This document shows positions 1 to 5,360 of a stretch of DNA of 9,095 nucleotides, in pieces. The position numbers and the translations under genes were made by a program. The notes under the pieces were generated by a model. That model did no database searches, was not told the origin of the DNA, and worked only from the letters and a program-made list of their open reading frames with translations. Positions within the stretch are counted from its first letter, which is position 1; the number at the start of each line of letters is the position of its first letter. The stretch comes from an uncultured Bacilli bacterium (lineage in GTDB: Bacteria; Bacillota_I; Bacilli_A; RF39; UBA660). Location of the stretch: NCBI GenBank assembly GCA_947628765.1, contig CANRBD010000046.1, positions 1-9,095 of the forward strand, given 5' to 3'.

Positions 1-91
1 CGCTTCTTTAAAAGACTTAGGTAAAAAGTGTTTTGCGATTAATAAAATGAGTGAAAAGTATATAAATTATTTTAAACAAAAAGAACTTTAA
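1..91 (+). CDS. C-terminal fragment of an unidentified protein
   Basis: An open frame enters from the left edge (first full codon at 2) and ends at TAA 89-91. It gives about 29 residues beginning ASLKDLGKKCFAINKMSEKY and ending NYFKQKEL. The residues are lysine-rich and hydrophilic, as expected of a C-terminal tail. I do not recognise the family from so few residues. That it is a real gene end is inferred from the open frame running in from the edge and from the terminator-like palindrome at 79-100, which overlaps its last codons. It converges with tspO. Confidence 0.45.
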   Translation, partial: ASLKDLGKKCFAINKMSEKYINYFKQKEL

Positions 92-100
92 AGTTCTTTT
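79..100. terminator. bidirectional palindromic terminator between converging genes
   Basis: A perfect 22-bp palindrome is centred on TTTAAA. It can fold as a 9-bp stem with a TTAA loop. One side reads into TTTT (97-100) on the plus strand, the other into TTTTTG on the minus strand. It overlaps the stop codon of the left partial gene (89-91) and the first base of the tspO stop triplet (99-101). The stem is AT-rich, so termination strength is uncertain. Confidence 0.6.
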
Positions 101-539
101 AATTAAGTAAATATACACCTAAATTAAGATAGCTCGCAAATAAAATCCATAGTAAATAAGGAATTTGTAACCAGGCAGCGGGCTTAGATATTTTATAAAA
201 TTTGATAATCATTATTACAACTAGAATAATTAGTAAAATTATCCAAATGAAAGCGAGTAATCTTAATTTAAAAATAAAGAAAATAATTGACCATAAGGCA
301 TTTACGCCTAACTGAGTATAGTAAACATTTGGAATTTTATCTTTCTGATGAACTAAATAAGCCGATACTCCCATTAAAAAGTATAATATAGTCCAGACAA
401 TAGGGAACACATATCCCGGTGGTGAAAGTGGTGGCTGATTAAGAGTTTCATAATCCATAAAAGGCATTGTAATTATCCCGACTATACCCCCAACAATTAA
501 AGGAATCAAAATAGAAATGATAAATTTTTTAATATTCAT
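99..539 (-). CDS. tspO: TspO/MBR family tryptophan-rich sensory protein
   Basis: Predicted 146-residue integral membrane protein of the TspO/MBR (peripheral benzodiazepine receptor-like) family, five-helix proteins that bind porphyrins and other hydrophobic ligands; their role in Firmicutes is poorly defined. Family signatures are clear: PPLSPPGYVFPIVWTILY (36-53), the GVNALWSIIFF helix (78-88), and WLQIPYLLWILFASYLN (123-139) near the C-terminus. Hydrophobic stretches at about 8-26, 43-63, 75-90, 94-112 and 122-145 match five helices. Length is slightly under the usual ~155-160. The ATG start is supported by AGGAGG at 545-550, four bases upstream of the start codon's complement. The gene is a single cistron just downstream of, and co-directional with, the patatin pair, but the terminator at 585-618 should separate them. 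The link to the patatins is only proximity. Confidence 0.93.
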   Translation of the reverse strand: MNIKKFIISILIPLIVGGIVGIITMPFMDYETLNQPPLSPPGYVFPIVWTILYFLMGVSAYLVHQKDKIPNVYYTQLGVNALWSIIFFIFKLRLLAFIWIILLIILVVIMIIKFYKISKPAAWLQIPYLLWILFASYLNLGVYLLN

Positions 540-584
540 AAGTACCTCCTATAACTATTATATTGAATAGGTATTAAGAATATT

Positions 585-618
585 AAAAAAAGTGATTTTT
601 TTAAACAATCACTTTTTC
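585..618 (-). terminator. intrinsic terminator of the first patatin-like gene
   Basis: Arms at 587-597 and 607-617 pair perfectly (AAAAAGTGATT / AATCACTTTTT) around a 9-nt loop. On the minus strand the stem is followed by a T run (CTTTTTTTAA). It begins one base beyond the stop codon of the 619-1404 gene. The stem core GTGATT is the same as in the terminator at 1507-1543, showing that the terminator was part of the duplicated unit. Confidence 0.85.
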
Positions 619-1404
619 TTATAAATGTTTTGACAAAGTTGTTTTAGCGGCTTTATAACCACGATGAGCAGCTTCTATCATATCTTTTTTCGTTCCTAAA
701 ATTCCATCAAACATACCAATTTTATTTAAATCTGGCTTAACTACAAAATTAGCTGTCATTTCAGAATAAATAGGCGTTAAATGCCAGTTCTTCACAGGAT
801 TTTTTTCATTTTTGCGAGTTAAAGCGGTTGTAAAATTACAGTAGAGTACTGGTAAATCAGTACTTGGAATTAATGGATTACCACCAGAGTATCCACCATC
901 CCAAAAAGTAACTGTTTGATCTTTAGTTTTGACTTTATATGGCCCATAAATAATTGGTATACTTGATGAAGCACGGCAAGCTATACCAACATTAACATCA
1001 GGAGTTTTTTGACTATTAAAAGAAACAGCTTCGACATTACTAGGTTTATTACCAGTGGAAGCATTGATATAAAGTGGTTTTTCTAAATCATTAAAGTCTT
1101 TATGACCAAGTACTTTATTCATTGTTTCTTCAACAATAATCGATCCACGGCCCCCTAAGACTTTAGCCGCTTTAGTAAAAACTTTATTATACTTTAAAAA
1201 TAAGTCTAAAATAGTCTTAGCATCGTAGCCATCAGCAATTAAAGCCGCGATAATAGAACCTAAACTAGCTCCAGATACGGCTTTGATTTCAATATTTTCT
1301 TCTTCTAAAAATTTTAAAATGCCAATCGCTGATGCGGATTTGATGCCACCACCACGAATGGCTAAAAATACACCTTTACTTAAATCTTTGTCTATTTTTA
1401 ACAT
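619..1404 (-). CDS. patatin-like phospholipase (copy A)
   Basis: A 261-residue single-domain patatin-like protein, the family of Ser-Asp dyad lipid acyl hydrolases. Visible motifs: the oxyanion-hole loop FLAIRGGGIKSASAIG (13-28), the nucleophile elbow GASLG (45-49, Ser47) and the dyad Asp169 in WDGGY (168-172). The third base of the usual G-G-G-x-R/K-G loop motif is kept as GGGIK, but the final Gly is Ser23. There is no signal peptide or membrane segment, so a cytoplasmic enzyme is likely; substrate is unknown. The frame is open a further 17 codons upstream, but I chose ATG 1402-1404 because AAGGAT lies 7 nt before it (1412-1417) and because it aligns with copy B. It has its own promoter (1464-1492). 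It is most similar to its neighbour at 1542-2330 over the full length. Confidence 0.9.
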   Translation of the reverse strand: MLKIDKDLSKGVFLAIRGGGIKSASAIGILKFLEEENIEIKAVSGASLGSIIAALIADGYDAKTILDLFLKYNKVFTKAAKVLGGRGSIIVEETMNKVLGHKDFNDLEKPLYINASTGNKPSNVEAVSFNSQKTPDVNVGIACRASSSIPIIYGPYKVKTKDQTVTFWDGGYSGGNPLIPSTDLPVLYCNFTTALTRKNEKNPVKNWHLTPIYSEMTANFVVKPDLNKIGMFDGILGTKKDMIEAAHRGYKAAKTTLSKHL

Positions 1405-1411
1405 AGTAACT

Positions 1412-1417
1412 ATCCTT
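1412..1417 (-). promoter_or_regulatory. ribosome binding site fixing the start of patatin copy A
   Basis: AAGGAT on the minus strand, 7 nt upstream of ATG 1402-1404. The alternative upstream in-frame ATG (1455) would lie at or near the predicted transcription start, so it could not carry a leader with a ribosome binding site. Confidence 0.65.
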
Positions 1418-1463
1418 TTTATACTTAAATTATAAGCCCTAAAATAGGCGCTCACAAAGCGAT

Positions 1464-1492
1464 ATCATACAATAAAAATAAAAAAATGTCAA
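1464..1492 (-). promoter_or_regulatory. sigma-A-type promoter of patatin copy A
   Basis: Minus strand: -35 TTGACA (1487-1492, perfect consensus), 17-nt spacer, -10 TATGAT (1464-1469). Predicted transcription start is near 1457, giving a leader of about 53 nt. The -35 neighbourhood matches that of copy B. Confidence 0.8.
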
Positions 1493-1506
1493 ATTGAAAA
1501 GTAAAA

Positions 1507-1543
1507 GAAAAAAGTGATTGTTTTAAAATTAATCACTTTTTTT
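1507..1543 (-). terminator. intrinsic terminator of patatin copy B
   Basis: Arms at 1508-1519 and 1531-1542 pair (AAAAAAGTGATT / AATCACTTTTTT) around an 11-nt loop. On the minus strand the stem ends in CACTTTTTTC, a short U run. The promoter-proximal arm overlaps the gene's own stop codon (1542-1544). Its stem core is shared with the terminator at 585-618. Confidence 0.82.
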
Positions 1544-2330
1544 ATAAATGTCTGAAAGTTGCTTTAGCTTCTTCATACCCACGATGAGCGGCTTCAGCCA
1601 TATCTTTTTGAGTGCCTAAGACACCACCAAGCATGCCAATTTTATTTAAATCTGGTTTAACTACAAAATTAGCTTTCATTTCAGAGTAAATAGGCGTTAA
1701 ATGCCAATTTTTGGTTGGATTTTGTTCAGCTTTGCGGATTTTATCATTAATGAAAGTGCAGTAGAGTACTGGTAAATCCGTATCAGGAATTAGCGGATTA
1801 CCTCCGGCATAGCCACCATCCCAAAAAATATAGGTTTGATCAGCAGTTTTAATTTTATATGGTCCATAAATAAATGGTAAACTAGATGAAGCACGGCAAG
1901 CCGTACCGACATTAGCATCAGGAGTATCTTCTTTACTAAAAGAAAAAACATCGACATCATTAGGTTTATTGCCAATAGCGGCATTTATGTATAATGGTTT
2001 TTCTAATTCTTTAAATGTTTTATTACCAATTTCTTTATTTACAGATTCTTCAACGACGACAGAACCACGACCACCTAATATTTTAGCGCCTTTAGTTAAT
2101 ACTTTATTATACTTTAAAAATAAGTCTAAAATAGTTTTAGAGTCATAGCCATTAGCTATTAAAGAGGCTACGATTGAACCTAAACTAGCGCCTGCAACAC
2201 CTTTAACTTCGATGCCGGCTTCTTCTAAAAATTTTAAAACGCCAATCGCTGAGGCGGATTTGATGCCACCACCACGAATGGCTAAAAATACACCTTTACT
2301 TAAATCTTTGTCTAATTTATACTTTACCAT
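1542..2330 (-). CDS. patatin-like phospholipase (copy B)
   Basis: A 262-residue paralog of the 619-1404 gene, collinear from end to end with two extra residues at the N-terminus and one fewer at the C-terminus. Catalytic features are intact: GGGIKSASAIG (20-30), GASLG (47-51, Ser49), and WDGGY with Asp171. Divergence is concentrated in surface-like stretches such as 115-125 (EIGNKTFKELE against VLGHKDFNDLE) and 205-220, while the dyad loops and the segment CRASSS are unchanged. Both copies therefore look under selection for activity. ATG 2328-2330 is chosen over the longer frame because AGAGGTGAT (2335-2343) sits just upstream; the extra 29 codons upstream fall in leader DNA. No signal peptide is seen. 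It has its own promoter (2389-2417) and terminator. The substrate cannot be told from sequence. Confidence 0.9.
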   Translation of the reverse strand: MVKYKLDKDLSKGVFLAIRGGGIKSASAIGVLKFLEEAGIEVKGVAGASLGSIVASLIANGYDSKTILDLFLKYNKVLTKGAKILGGRGSVVVEESVNKEIGNKTFKELEKPLYINAAIGNKPNDVDVFSFSKEDTPDANVGTACRASSSLPFIYGPYKIKTADQTYIFWDGGYAGGNPLIPDTDLPVLYCTFINDKIRKAEQNPTKNWHLTPIYSEMKANFVVKPDLNKIGMLGGVLGTQKDMAEAAHRGYEEAKATFRHL

Positions 2331-2334
2331 ATAT

Positions 2335-2343
2335 ATCACCTCT
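2335..2343 (-). promoter_or_regulatory. ribosome binding site fixing the start of patatin copy B
   Basis: AGAGGTGAT on the minus strand, immediately upstream of ATG 2328-2330 with normal spacing. It is a near-perfect match to the anti-Shine-Dalgarno sequence and rules against the longer 291-codon reading. Confidence 0.75.
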
Positions 2344-2372
2344 TTATACTTAAATTGTAACATTCTAAATAT

Positions 2373-2386
2373 CCCTTTGCAAGGGG
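2373..2386. promoter_or_regulatory. dyad-symmetric element at the copy B transcription start
   Basis: CCCTTTGCAAGGGG has 12 of 14 positions in dyad symmetry around TTGCAA. It is centred about 9 nt downstream of the -10 box, where an operator or a 5'-end hairpin would lie. Function is inference only. Confidence 0.35.
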
Positions 2387-2388
2387 TT

Positions 2389-2417
2389 ATAATACACCGA
2401 TAAATAAGAAATGTCAA
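2389..2417 (-). promoter_or_regulatory. sigma-A-type promoter of patatin copy B
   Basis: Minus strand: -35 TTGACA (2412-2417, perfect), 17-nt spacer, -10 TATTAT (2389-2394). Predicted start is near 2382, leaving a leader of about 50 nt. It faces away from the Tad operon promoter. Confidence 0.82.
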
Positions 2418-2486
2418 ATTTTACCTTTATAATTTAAAACCACTTAATCTGTAGCTCTTTAATTTTATTTTCAATAGTTAAAATTA

Positions 2487-2515
2487 TTGTTATTTACATG
2501 TTTTTTTGGTATAAT
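2487..2515 (+). promoter_or_regulatory. promoter of the Tad operon
   Basis: -10 TATAAT (2510-2515, perfect) with a TGG extended -10 motif directly before it (2507-2509), a 17-nt spacer and -35 TTGTTA (2487-2492, 4 of 6). Predicted start is near 2522, giving a leader of only about 18 nt before ATG 2540. This is the only convincing promoter seen for the genes from 2540 to 8870. Confidence 0.75.
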
Positions 2516-2539
2516 TTATATGATAGGTAGCGTGAGAAT

Positions 2540-2893
2540 ATGAATAATAAAGGGCAGGCACTTGTAGAATTTATTTTAATATTACCAGTTATCTTAGTTT
2601 CCGTAGTGATTTTAACTGATCTAGGGAGTATTTTTGTGCAAAAAATAAATTTAAATAACTCAATGGCTACAGTTGTAGAATTATATCAAAATAATGAAAA
2701 AGAAGAAATGCTAGCGTACGTGGCTAAAGAAAATTTAAAATATGAAGAAAAAGAAGTCAATGATATGGTGGAGATTACTTTAAAAAAAAATATTAAAGTA
2801 TCTGCTCCCATTTTAAGTAATGTATTGGGAAAAGATTATATGGCTAAAACTTCCCAAACTATTTATAAGGGTGATTTAGATGAAACTCAATAA
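2540..2893 (+). CDS. TadE-like prepilin-type membrane protein (first)
   Basis: A 117-residue protein with a typical class III/TadE-like start: MNNKG, then QALVEF and a hydrophobic helix (about 11-31). The G5/Q6 junction followed by Glu at +5 (E10) matches the site recognised by TadV/CpaA-type prepilin peptidases (family knowledge; cleavage here is inferred). After the helix comes a small charged C-terminal domain of about 85 residues (VELYQNNEKEEMLAYVAKEN and on), predicted outside the membrane. TadE-like proteins act as minor pseudopilins of type IVc pili or may build the pseudopilus where no Flp gene exists. The RBS is weak (GATAGGTAG, 2522-2530). The last 14 bases overlap the next gene, so translation is probably coupled. 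Confidence 0.8.
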   Translation: MNNKGQALVEFILILPVILVSVVILTDLGSIFVQKINLNNSMATVVELYQNNEKEEMLAYVAKENLKYEEKEVNDMVEITLKKNIKVSAPILSNVLGKDYMAKTSQTIYKGDLDETQ

Positions 2894-3257
2894 TCATGGC
2901 CAAGCTTTAGTAATCTTTGTTTTATTGTTACCATTATTTTTACTTATTATAGGATATATTATTGAGCTAGGGCAAATGTATATTACCAAAAGCAAATATG
3001 AACAAACAATTAATGAAACCATCAAGTATGGACTTAGGCATTTAGATGATGCTTTAGTCAAAGATAAAATGCAAAAAATGATGGATGCAAATATAAAAGG
3101 TGCTAAAGAAATTACAATTAGTGATAATAAGATTAGTATTACAGTAAAAGACCAAAAAGAAGGTTTATTTAAATCGTTTTTTGAAAAGACTTATGATATT
3201 AATATAACTTATACTGGTTATAAAAAAGATAACCAAATAATAATAAAAAAGAATTAA
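2880..3257 (+). CDS. TadE-like prepilin-type membrane protein (second, lacks Glu+5)
   Basis: A 125-residue protein starting MKLNNHG then QALVIFVLLLPLFLLIIGY, the same GQALV motif and N-terminal helix (about 10-30) as its neighbour. The +5 residue is Ile12 instead of Glu. In type II and IV pilus systems the pseudopilin without Glu5 (the GspK type) sits at the tip, so a tip or initiator role is possible but inferred. The rest (31-125) is a lysine-rich soluble domain without cysteines (IELGQMYITKSKYEQTINET and on). GGGTGAT (2869-2875) just upstream inside the first gene is a plausible RBS. Annotation as TadE- or TadF-like is by position and N-terminal motif; C-terminal homology cannot be judged by eye. 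Confidence 0.75.
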   Translation: MKLNNHGQALVIFVLLLPLFLLIIGYIIELGQMYITKSKYEQTINETIKYGLRHLDDALVKDKMQKMMDANIKGAKEITISDNKISITVKDQKEGLFKSFFEKTYDINITYTGYKKDNQIIIKKN

Positions 3258-3267
3258 GAGGTGGATT

Positions 3268-4014
3268 ATGGCACTAAATAAAGCAAAAGTTATTACTGTA
3301 ACCTCAGTAAAAGGTGGTACAGGTAAAACCACAACAGTTTTAAATTTAGCAGGTTTTTTATCCGAAATGAAACTTAGAACAATTATTGTCGATTTAGATT
3401 TATATAGTGGAAGTATTGCGGCCATGCTTAATTTAGATAAAGGCAGTGATATTTATACCTTATGTGAAGATTATATGAATAACCGTTTTAATCAATTTAG
3501 TGATTATGTGGCTAAATATAATGATTATATCGATGTTTTAGCCGCTCCTGTTGATCCTCGAAATGGTAGTAAAATTAAAGCAAAGTATATTAGTATTATC
3601 TTAAGCCGCTTGATTTTACAGTATGATGTGATTTTAATTGATACTACACATACGATGGAACAGACTAATTTAATTGCTTTAGATGCCAGTGATGCAGTTT
3701 TGTATGTTATGACTAGTGATTTAATGGATATTAAAAATATGAAATCGATGATTGCTATTTATCACGATATGGATAAACATAATTATAAAATTATTTTAAA
3801 TGAAGCTTATCCAAATAACGGTAGTTATAGTAAAATTGATGTTAAAAATGCTTTAGGGGAGAATATCGATTGTCTAATTCCGAAAGGATTTTATAATCAT
3901 CATATAGATGATTACGTTTATCAAGGAAAAATTATGACTCTTGATAAAAATGTTATGAAAAGTAAAGGCGGAATCGCCCTTAAAAATTTGTTAGAAACAA
4001 TAATTAAAGAATAG
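3268..4014 (+). CDS. cpaE: CpaE/TadZ-like MinD/ParA-family ATPase
   Basis: A 248-residue P-loop ATPase of the MinD/ParA class. Motifs: deviant Walker A KGGTGKTT (15-22) with the signature Lys15, the A' motif VDLDLYSG (41-48) and Walker B VILIDT (121-126). In Tad systems this protein (TadZ/CpaE) localises the pilus machine, and its place between the TadE-like genes and cpaF supports the call. It lacks the N-terminal receiver-like domain of many CpaE proteins, being an ATPase domain alone, as is common in Firmicutes. No obvious amphipathic MinD-type membrane-targeting tail is visible; the end is GGIALKNLLETIIKE. GAGGTGG (3258-3264) precedes ATG by 3-4 nt, and the gap from the previous gene is 10 nt. 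A chromosome-partitioning ParA is less likely in this context. Confidence 0.88.
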   Translation: MALNKAKVITVTSVKGGTGKTTTVLNLAGFLSEMKLRTIIVDLDLYSGSIAAMLNLDKGSDIYTLCEDYMNNRFNQFSDYVAKYNDYIDVLAAPVDPRNGSKIKAKYISIILSRLILQYDVILIDTTHTMEQTNLIALDASDAVLYVMTSDLMDIKNMKSMIAIYHDMDKHNYKIILNEAYPNNGSYSKIDVKNALGENIDCLIPKGFYNHHIDDYVYQGKIMTLDKNVMKSKGGIALKNLLETIIKE

Positions 4015-4025
4015 GAGGGAAGGCT

Positions 4026-5351
4026 ATGCAAAAGAAGTTTACAGATGAATTTGATGTAAATCTTGATGACACTAATGAAATTTTAGAGACAAATGATTAT
4101 GATGCCTTTCCTGATAAAGTGTTATTAGAAAAATTACGCAATAAAATTATTCAAAATTTAATTGATAATGATGTTCATAGTCATGAATCTATGGATGACT
4201 TTGTTAAAGCTCAAATTGATAAGATTATCGAAGGCTATGATTTAAATAGTAACGAAAGAAATTATATTTATAATTTAATTGATAATGAAATCAATGGTTA
4301 TGGGCCACTTACTGAGCTTTTAAAAGATAAAGATATTACCGAGATAATGGTTAATGGTAAAGATGAAGTCTATATCGAAATCGATGGTCATTTAAGACGT
4401 GATGGCACTACAAGTTTTGTTAATGATGAACATATTGTAAGAGTTATTCAAAGATTAGTTCAACCTTTAGGCAGAACTATTGATACGGCGCATCCTATGG
4501 TAGATGCCAGATTAGATGATGGTTCCAGACTTAATGCGGTACTTCCGCCATTATGTTTAAATGGACCAGTTTTAACGATTCGTAAATTCAAACAGGATTT
4601 AGCTAATATCGATGATTTTCTTAGAACCGGAACGCTTACGCCTTATATGGCTAGATTCTTAGAGGCTTGTGTGCATGCTAAATTAAATATTTTAGTTGTC
4701 GGTGGAACGGGCGCTGGTAAAACAACTTTACTAAATGTTTTATCTTCGTTTTGTTTTCCCGATGAACGTATTATTACTATCGAAGATGCTGCTGAACTTA
4801 AACTTAAACAGCCACATGTTCTTTCATTAGAAACAAGGAATAACAATTATGAGGGTACCGGTTTAGTAACCGTGCGTGATTTAGTTATTAATAGTTTGCG
4901 TATGCGACCTGACCGCATTATTGTTGGAGAAGTTCGTGGTAAAGAAGCTTTTGATATGTTGCAAGCGATGAATACGGGTCACGATGGTAGTATGACGACT
5001 ATGCACGCTAATGGGCCTGAGGATGCGCTTAATAGACTAGAGACCATGGTCCTTATGAATGGGGTCGAAATACCAGTAACGGCTATTCGTGAATATATCG
5101 ATGATGCTATTGATATTGTCGTTCAAGTTCGAAGATTTAGTGATGGTCGCAGAAGAGTTACTAGTATTAATGAAATTATTGGAATTAAAAATAATGAAAT
5201 TATTCAAAAAGAGATTTTTAAATTTCGTCAAACCGGAGTACTGCCAAATGGCGATGTCGTAGGAGAATTTTTAATGCATAATTATGTACCTAAAGTGGTT
5301 GACAAAATTAAAGCTAAAGGCATTGAAGATATTGCCGAAATATTCAAATAG
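4026..5351 (+). CDS. cpaF: CpaF/TadA-type secretion and pilus assembly ATPase
   Basis: A 441-residue hexameric ATPase of the type II/IV secretion superfamily that powers the Tad apparatus at the inner face of the membrane. The N-terminal part (about 30-200) includes GYGPLTELLKDKDITEIMVN, typical of CpaF. The ATPase core shows Walker A GGTGAGKTT (226-234), the Asp box ITIEDAAELKL, Walker B IIVGEVRG (298-305, Glu302), and the His box GHDGSMTTMHANGPEDALNR (318-337, with H319 and H327). All catalytic motifs are intact and the length is normal for the family. AGGAGG (4013-4018) sits 7 nt before the ATG and overlaps the previous gene's TAG. The downstream gene begins after 9 nt. One operon with TadB/TadC is clear. 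Confidence 0.95.
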   Translation: MQKKFTDEFDVNLDDTNEILETNDYDAFPDKVLLEKLRNKIIQNLIDNDVHSHESMDDFVKAQIDKIIEGYDLNSNERNYIYNLIDNEINGYGPLTELLKDKDITEIMVNGKDEVYIEIDGHLRRDGTTSFVNDEHIVRVIQRLVQPLGRTIDTAHPMVDARLDDGSRLNAVLPPLCLNGPVLTIRKFKQDLANIDDFLRTGTLTPYMARFLEACVHAKLNILVVGGTGAGKTTLLNVLSSFCFPDERIITIEDAAELKLKQPHVLSLETRNNNYEGTGLVTVRDLVINSLRMRPDRIIVGEVRGKEAFDMLQAMNTGHDGSMTTMHANGPEDALNRLETMVLMNGVEIPVTAIREYIDDAIDIVVQVRRFSDGRRRVTSINEIIGIKNNEIIQKEIFKFRQTGVLPNGDVVGEFLMHNYVPKVVDKIKAKGIEDIAEIFK

Positions 5352-5360
5352 GAGGATTAT

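Larger units (their letters stand above)
587..1495. repeat. tandem duplication of a patatin transcription unit, unit 1
   Basis: Direct repeat partner of 1508-2420. The unit runs from the terminator stem to the -35 region. Shared blocks include the terminator core, a 61-bp identical run at 1334-1394 (same as 2254-2314), a 14-bp leader block at 1418-1431 (same as 2343-2356) and a 12-bp -35 block at 1484-1495 (same as 2409-2420). Confidence 0.8.
1508..2420. repeat. tandem duplication of a patatin transcription unit, unit 2
   Basis: Partner of 587-1495, same orientation, about 0.9 kb. Coding sequence, leader, promoter -35 block and terminator are all duplicated; the -10 to leader interval has diverged most. 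Confidence 0.8.

Noticed and set aside
551..586. A tspO promoter: TATAAT at 557-562 with TTAATA at 581-586 on the minus strand
   Set aside because: The predicted start would fall in the Shine-Dalgarno sequence at 545-550 and the -35 lies in the preceding terminator's tail. Possible, but not strong enough to list.
1405..1455. Seventeen extra N-terminal codons for patatin copy A (start at 1455)
   Set aside because: That ATG lies at or near the predicted transcription start and has no ribosome binding site; the proper RBS is at 1412-1417 and copy B aligns only from the shorter start.
619..2330. Patatin effector of a CBASS-type anti-phage system
   Set aside because: No cGAS/DncV-like nucleotidyltransferase or other CBASS partner is in the window; the two patatins form independent transcription units.
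2331..2417. Twenty-nine extra N-terminal codons for patatin copy B (start at 2417)
   Set aside because: The longer frame covers the promoter's own -10 and -35 boxes, so it cannot be transcribed from it; AGAGGTGAT supports ATG 2330.
2493..2515. TTTACA (2493-2498) as the -35 of the Tad promoter
   Set aside because: It is only 11 nt from the TATAAT at 2510; TTGTTA at 2487-2492 with 17 nt spacing and an extended -10 fits better.
3268..4014. Chromosome-partition ParA/Soj
   Set aside because: No ParB gene or parS-like sites nearby; it is embedded in the Tad operon, where CpaE/TadZ is the expected MinD-type ATPase.
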